Shown: positions 11,459 through 19,400 of the stretch, one piece after another | How the letters are laid out: each line of letters opens with the position of its first letter | Position numbering within the stretch: position 1 is the stretch's first letter | DNA from: Anthopleura xanthogrammica | Taxonomy: Eukaryota > Cnidaria > Anthozoa > Actiniaria > Actiniidae | Direction: 5' to 3' | Assembly (NCBI GenBank): GCA_964019055.1 | Contig: OZ025206.1 | Location: forward strand, 1,799,001-1,863,000 | DNA: 64,000 bases | Made by a program: the position numbers and the translations under genes | The notes under the pieces: model-generated | What the model was told of the DNA's origin: nothing | Databases searched by the model: none | What the model saw: only the letters and a program-made list of their open reading frames with translations

Positions 11459-13342
11459 TTTGTGTACGAAGCAACAAACAAACTTTATGCATGCGGAATG
11501 TGAAGGAATCGAAACAGCTACCCGACAGTGACAGTGGTGACATGCAAACGTTTTAGCCCTACTTTATCTTACCACGTTTGTAATGATAACTCACCCTGTT
11601 ACAGATACACTTGCCGCAGATACACTGGCCATTACCACTGCAAGGAGCCTCGTCAGTAGCATTATTCCTACAAGACAAAGATCGTGCGTTAAATGTTGAA
11701 AGAATGAAAACACAAAACTACTAAAACCAAAATAAAGGGTTTACTAGTGTCACAACCGTGTTTTTTGTAATGTTTATACTTATTTCCTCTTTTGTTATCA
11801 CTTTCCCGTATTTTTGTAAGTGATGGACAAAGTAATTGCTTGTTTTGTTCAGTTATATGTTTTGGCTATTTGTATGCGTTTTTTGGTTATTTGCTTGTTG
11901 GTTTTTTCGTATTCTAGGTTACTTACGCCTTGCATTTGGACAGGTCTTTACTCTTGTCGAATGGACTGTCACATTCACACTCTTCGCCATATCTTAAAAT
12001 CATTTTAAAGAGAACATTAATTAATAATAATGAAATGGTTCCCCCAAATCAAAGCTTTCCGCTCTCATTTGTAACAATTTTCTTTTCCTTTCTTTTGCTC
12101 TTCTTTGTTTCATTGTTTCTTTCCTCGTTTCTTTCGTTCTTCTTTCCTTTCCTTCCTTCCTTCCTTCTATTCTTTCTCTCCCTCTCTTTCATTCGCCCTT
12201 TCTTTCTTTTTCCTACTTACCTTCCTTCATAACAAGAGCACTGTCCACAGGCATATGTCCCGTTACCATCACTACACCTCGAGCTGTTCTCCACCTACAA
12301 CAAAACACAAAAACTCAAGTCAAACTAGCTTTATCTTACATTTCACTTCTGTCAATTTATTTGCTAGTGACGTCATTTGCGAAATAGGGTCATCCTGTGA
12401 CGTCACTGCTTCAACATGAAAAGCAGTTGTGTTAAGATTCCAGTCTCACAGTGGCTTCCCAATCACACGCGCGAAATCATACAGTTTTCTGTCGCGACAA
12501 AATATAGTTTTGGTGGACGTCAATCAAAGTGTTACCATAACATTGTCAGAAAACACAAAGTTTAAAGGTCACATGTCTATGGAATGTCATGGAAACGCCT
12601 TGATTGACGTCTACCAAAACCTACTTCGTCACGACGGCAAATTGTACGATTTCGGGCGTGTTGAGAAGCACTTTATAATTTTCTTCATATAGTAGGATTT
12701 TGTGTTGAATTTGTATGAGCATTTGTGTAACCGGAAGTACGTCATAACTCATTAAGGTCTCTCAGAAGACTTATAGTCCAGACACTGGGCCCTCCTTTCC
12801 GCTACTGGAAGCCAAAACAAAAAAAGAGGAGCGGAAAAGAGGGCCCAATGTCTTGAATAGAAGATTTAAGATCAATATGGCTTACCCTGTTTTGTGTTGA
12901 TTCACATTGACAACTGCAAATGTATTCAAGATCCAAGTCTAGTCGACCAAAACCGGGGATTCGAATAGGGAAACTGTTGAAGAAAATATGGAATGATTGG
13001 GATAACTGCGAACAGAAAACCTCTCGTGGTTTAAATGCAAAAAGATGAAAATAGAGAAAGAAAGGAAGGAAGGAAGGAAGGAAGGAAGGAAGAAAGAAAG
13101 AGAAAGGAAGAGAAAGAAGGACCCCTGATCCTCTATATTTCAAGCGAACAATTCAACGCATCAAAAAATAATCAGTCACCTTTTTACTTTGGTCGCTTCT
13201 GGTGAACAGCTCTCAAGAGTAACAGACACTTTAAATTCAACCTACAAGAGGACATAATAGTGAGGGTACGAACCAATTCTTCGTCTATACAGGAACCATA
13301 TGGAAAGCAATTTTTATAAGTGAAAGGGTTATCCTGTTAAGA

Positions 13343-13400
<58 letters not shown>

Positions 13401-16400
13401 ATCCTGGTGATGGTGGTGGTCGTCGTTGTTGTCGTCGAAGAAGTCCCATTCTTCGTCTAGTCTAACTACGAGTTACCTTTTGTTTGATAGCAACACCTGT
13501 GCACTCTTCATTCGTAATAAATTTATTTCTGGAAGAAAAATATCAAAATAATGGTGGTTGAGTGGTGGGATAATTTTATACGGGAGGGGGGAGGTATGGG
13601 GGAAGTACGGTATAGACTACATTGAGGGACCAACCTCTAGTCAATGTCCCAACTAGGGTTTTTGCTTGACAATTCTAGATCCCAGCACTTGATACTTTCG
13701 AAGTTCGAGCTTTATCTGAGTGGGCTCCCTGTGGTGTATCTATGTCACAGGGAACCCATACAGTAAAATGAACGTATGTATGTATTTGTGGTTTCCTTAC
13801 CCGCACGTTCCTTTGTAGTCAACACGGATACCATCAGGGGCCTTGAAGGACAGTTTTACAGTGGACGCTATTTTCTAAACAGACAAAAAATATCGATAAA
13901 AGACGTCAGACATAGTTCACATAATAGACCGCCGTGTTTCTTGATTACAGACTCATTTACTCAGGGTTAGCCTCATTTCAGTGTCAAAATATTAACAAAT
14001 ATCAACGGTAAAGTAAAGAATGAACAACTTCGACAATACAAACACTTTGAAATTCCACGGACCTTCACTGGAACATGAGAATATTTTACACAAAATAGAG
14101 GCTAATCTTGAGCAACAGAGAACTCGAAACTGGAGTATAGCGATACTTCATGTCATGATGTAAGCCTTTGTCATTCATGTGACAAACAGAGATTGATTGG
14201 CTGGTAAAACAAGGCAACTTATGAAGAGTTTTTGTGAAAATGGTTGTCATATTAACATCACAATGCTATTGCTAGTAAACATGAAGTATCGCTATTGACA
14301 ACCAAGATAAGAAGAAAAGTCAGTGGATGTAAAATGAATAAAAACTAACCTCATAGCTTTTCTTGATGAGTTCCACGACGTTTCCAGAATCCTCGTCCAG
14401 TTTCCCAGTCACAGCACCAAGATCATCCCACATGGTACTAAGACCCTGCAAGATATAACAACATATATAAACCACGCAACTATTACGGAAATGCGCATGC
14501 TCATAGTAGCTATGCAAATCAAATTGCGTCTATTTGACTAATTTTTACTAGAGTATCGATCAGGTATGGCTGAGCCGGGGGAGCTTTAGCCCCCCCCCCC
14601 CCCCCCCCACACACACTTTTTTCTTTAGCATATTAGCTTTTATATTTTCTAATATTATCCCCCTCCACTTTTCCCTCAGTTAATTTGCATACTACCCCCA
14701 CCCCCCCCCCCCCCCCCTCGCCACTTTGATACGCACTCCGCCGTCCTTGTATCAATTTGGAAGTCACAGATCGAGTTATTGCAATGTGTGTCATATCTTT
14801 TGTGGTATAGTAATGTTAGTGGTATCAAATATACCTTGTAGAGATCGGTGACATTCCCAGTCACAGCAAATATTGGCTGAATCTGGTTCTGCAATAGTTT
14901 TTCGTGGAGCTGAGCTATCGATGGGTAGTCCTGGGTAGAAGAAGGCACAACGGATTTAAAAAAAAATCATTTAAGAATGCGACACAAATTCAAATTAACT
15001 GTAAAAATAGATGTATAATCCTTATTTGAAAATTTATTTTAGTTTTATTCTTGTTGACTTTTGCTACCAAATAAAAGAATGCTGTAACGTTTTGTTGTTG
15101 CTACTGCTCTTATTGCTACTGTTGTTGTTGCTGATGTTGTTTTTGCTGTTGTTGCTTCTGCTGTTGTTGTCGTTGCTGCTGCTGTTGATGTTGTTGTTGC
15201 TACTGTTGTTGTTGTTGTTATTGTTGTTGTTGGTGTTGTAAAATGTTGCGGATGATATTATATTATGATTCTGTCGTTGTAAGTGTTATTGTTGCTATTG
15301 TAGTTGTCGTCGCTCCTAGTTGTTGGTGCTCTCTATGATGCTGATGCTGGTGATGCTGGTAATATTGGTTGTATTGTTGTCATGGCAGTAGTTACCCATA
15401 CTCACCAGTTCATTAGATTTTGTATATGTTCCACTGCCATCCAGATGACATTGCCCATCATTTGGGATAACGATTCCACCAAGCTGAAAAAATAAATTTT
15501 ATCACACTGATGATAAGGAAGGTAGGGAGGAAGGGAGGGAAGGAGGGAGAGAGCAATGGAGGGAGAGAGCAATGGAGGGAGAGAGTGAGGGAGGGAGGGA
15601 GAGAGTGAGGGAGGGAGGGAGATAGTAAGAGAGGGTGGGAGAGAGTGAGGGAGGTAGGGAGAGAGAGCGAGAGAGCGAGAGAGCAATGGAGGGAGAGAGT
15701 GAGGGAGGGTGATAGTAATCTTTCTTGTTAGCTGTTTCCACTTATATTCAGTATCATATCTTTAATCGTGTCCACCACTCCTTCCCCCATGTGTCTACCA
15801 CATATCATACTGTTTTCCCAGAACCTTCGCTGTCCATACGAGTAACAGGTGAGTACTCACCTTACCATCCCCTGCCAAGTGGAACGGTGCATCAGTAACA
15901 AAAACTACGAGTCTTCTTGATATGTCTTTCCATCCTATTTTCTGATGAACAAATAAAATTAACAGATTTGGTTTTAATTGCAATTCACAGTGATTCACAC
16001 TAAAGGGAGCCGTTGCTATTCCAAGTGGGTTTATAGTGAATTCAGCCAATCAGAAAACCCATTATAACTGTAGAAAAATGTGACTTTATCCAATCAGAGA
16101 GTCCATTATATCTTACTTTTCCACAAACAGCAACTTGCATCAAAGCGTCAAAACCTCCTTCAGGTTCGTCGAGGTTACCGGAAATGATCTGGTTATTGAT
16201 TTCATTCTGCAAACAAAATATTTTTATAAGATAGTATTAGTAGCTGTACCAAACTCTGGGCTGATCTAAGTCAGGGCACGGCTAACCTACAGACCACATT
16301 AAAAAGACAAAGAACCCAGAGAAAAAACCCTCGAATTAACCAAAGAAGGGAGAGACCTAACAAGCTCTACTCACTCTGTGATACTGAGTCAAGGAATTAA

Positions 16401-19400
16401 ACCCAATACCCAGAGGTGAGAGGCGAGTGCACTACCGCTAGAATTGTAAGACCCATTGCAGCACGTTGGAATGCAGCTCAATTTGGATGGCAAAACAATA
16501 GGTTCCAATTCTCAGGAGATTAAAATTCTTTTGTTCAGCCCTCCAAATTGAGCTGCTCTGACGTCACGTGCAGTTCTACAGTTGTATAATACCTGGAATT
16601 TTTTACTGTCGTTGACGAGTTTAAGGGTGTGGCGGAATCCGTAAGTCTTCTCACACTGTCTACTACCACTGCACGGTTTATCCAACCTTAAAAAAAAGTA
16701 GAAGTTCGCATCGTATAAAAAGAGGTTTCTTACCACTTCGGAAAGGTGTGTGTAATACCACTGTGCTAAAATATACTGTCACTCTAGATAGGCAGTGTTT
16801 CATATAACTTGTATAAATTGTATAACTTGTATAACGCAGTAAGAGTAATGCGTTCCAGTTGTGCCGACAGGATATGTTACACAAGGCAATGTCTCTTGTC
16901 ACTTGTGTCACACATAACGTTTCAGTCCACAGGAAGCCCAAAGGCACTTTATGTGTAGAGACGTTTGGGTTGCCTGTGAAGTGAGAAGTCTTTGATTCCA
17001 CTCGGATATGCGAGTCCTTTCAGAGCCGGAGAATAAATTTCATTTGTCTGTGAAACGTACAGCGCACCGCACGGTCACGGTACGGCATTGACTTTTGAAC
17101 CAATCATATCGCGAAATTACTGCTTATCCAATCAAAATGCTCGAACACACGTCGAACACAGGGTCACGGCAGTGGCACGAGACGAAACGTGACGAGAGTT
17201 TGTGTTAAAGTCTTTAGAAAATTGGTCGCCATTTCAACAAATATACTTACTCTGTTCTTACGTATGGAGAGACAGTCTTGTCAACAAATTTTCCAAAACC
17301 GAGCTGAAAATTCTTTGTGATGTTTGCCATGCTCGCAGCTATGAACAACAAGATAAAAGAATTAACAATTTATATATTAACTATCTGCGCCATCAATGTT
17401 CCCAAAGCCTGCGTTCATTTTGGCCGCCCTCACAAGAAAGAAACGTCCGCGCACGCTCGTATTCTGAATATAAATGGACGGTTTTGGTAACATTGTCAAA
17501 TTTTTAATTTGACGATGAGAGTGAAAATGGGAATGGGAATATGAATAAGAATGATTATGGAAATAGAGATGAGAATGGAAATGATAGTAATAGGAGGTGG
17601 AAATAGAAATGGGAATAAGAATGGGAATGAGTGAGAATAAGAATCATAACATACTGAGCTTAAGTATAACGTGCTCTCTGATTGGTTAATTAGCTTGCGA
17701 GAGCGTGTATTCATAACTTGATTTACTGCACGCTGATGTGATTGAGGATACACGCATCAAGCATTCCGCGCTACTGCTCTAAGCGCATGCTCGGGATTAA
17801 AAAGTGGGATAATATTTTGTAAAATATGCAATTTTTTTGGTATATTTGACTCAAAATTCGCTTAACGGTACGTGATCTTGAATATTTAATGAAAATTGTG
17901 TTTGACAAGAATAATACAACTAAAATATAACATGTTTTACAAAATATTATCTCACTTTTTAATCCCCTGAGCATGCACTTAGAGCAGTAGCGCGGAATGC
18001 TTGATGCGTGTATAAGGACATGAATGGGAATGAAAATAGGAGTGAGCCTTACCTATTTTTCCAGCCAGTAATTTTAGGTTTCCCAGATCGTTCTCCATAG
18101 ACCAGGACATGTCCATAAGGTAGTACAAATCAACTGGATAGTTCTCAGCAGAACGGACAGTCAATGGTATCGTAGCAGGTTTCCCTATAAGTTTGAATAA
18201 CAATGGAATATAAATAACAATATTGTGAAAGAAGGGTTACTAGGAGTCACAAAAAAAACAAACAGAGCAGCTCACACTAGATGTTGACCATTTCTTTCAA
18301 ATACCGACGAAAACTGAGAAAAGTTCCACAATGATTTAAAACAAATTGTTACTTTAATCTAAAGCAATAGAGTATGAAGTAAGAGAGCACATCTCCCTGC
18401 CCTAAGATAATTATTTGAGAATTTATTTTTAGCTCCGCGTACAGTCTGAAATATTTTCATCATGGGATTCCTGATTCAGTTCAGGCTGCGCGCGCAGCTA
18501 AAATGAGATCTCCCTATGTATGGGAGATGTGCTCTCTTACTTCATACTCTCTTATCTTAAGATAATTCTCGAAAAAATGAGACTTAAGTGCTTCTCAACA
18601 GCACGCACCGAATCGTACAATTTGCGACAAAATAGGGTTTTGTGGACGTCAATCAAAGTGTTACCATGACATTGTCGGAAAACACAAAGTGTTCGAGAGC
18701 ACGTGCCTATGGAATGTCATGGAGACGCCCTGATTGACCTCCACCAAAACCTATTTCCAGCTCGAGCCTAGCAGTATGCAGGCCGTCTGTCGTGTCAACC
18801 CAGTAAAGTGACCATAACCACATGAGTCTATGGAATGCCAGAACAACCGACTGGTATCCGGAAGGTCACGGGTTCGATATTTGTCAGATGGACTTGAATC
18901 CCCCCCCTCCCCCCGAGCCCCTGTACAAGCTAGTGACAATTAAATAACTTTTCTATCAAAACCTATTTCTTCGCGACGATGATCAGATTCGCGTGTTATT
19001 GAGAATCACTGTACGATATTGCGCACCAAAAACTCATATTATCATAAAATATTTCTGCGCGCACTTCCTTTTGTTTCCGTCAAACTGAAGTTCACTGTAG
19101 TCATACGTTAGCGATATTTGAAAACAAAACGCAAGTTATTTCTGTAAAGACTTTTTTCTCTTGTGTTTTGAGAGTTTTCTCTGGTTTCTCCAGTTTTCGT
19201 CCCTCCACAAACGTGCTCAGCTTCTAAATTTTAATTTTATCTTTCGTTAAGCTTTTAATCACGTACGAAATCACTGCATGAGATAATTAAGCAAATACTG
19301 TTTTCCAAGGTAAAATGAATAATAATTTTTTCAGCACGTTTTTCAAAATTATGATTATTTTAGGCAATTTTTGATGCTTTATTTGGCTTTATTTTAGCAG

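Larger units (their letters stand above)
8188..13874 (-). other. Integrin beta exons 13-24: hybrid return, I-EGF repeats, beta-tail
   Basis: Exons 13-16 complete the hybrid domain (start of exon 16, [10 protein letters not shown]) and enter the cysteine-rich stalk at YICSCQC. Exons 17-22 encode successive integrin EGF modules, with repeating signatures such as [23 protein letters not shown] and CECGKCKC. The exon 22/23 join reads CEDCP/TCEGGIC, which fits the family's CxxCxTC pattern, so no exon is missing there. Exons 23-24 form the membrane-proximal beta-tail domain, with paired cysteines before YYFTYR. Confidence 0.85.

Noticed and set aside
11251..11556. Poly-Asp, poly-Met, poly-Ser and poly-Ile ORFs
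   Set aside because: Readings of the GAT/GCT microsatellite inside integrin intron 19.
15011..15741. Leu-rich and Ser/Leu/Pro-rich ORFs
   Set aside because: Readings of the TTG/CTG and GGGA simple repeats. The only coding sequence here is integrin exon 10 (15406-15483).
17040..17200. GC-rich CACGG/GTCACGG block as another MITE
   Set aside because: Some inverse similarity (CACGGTCACGG and GGTCACGGCAG), but I could not define ends or a convincing second copy.
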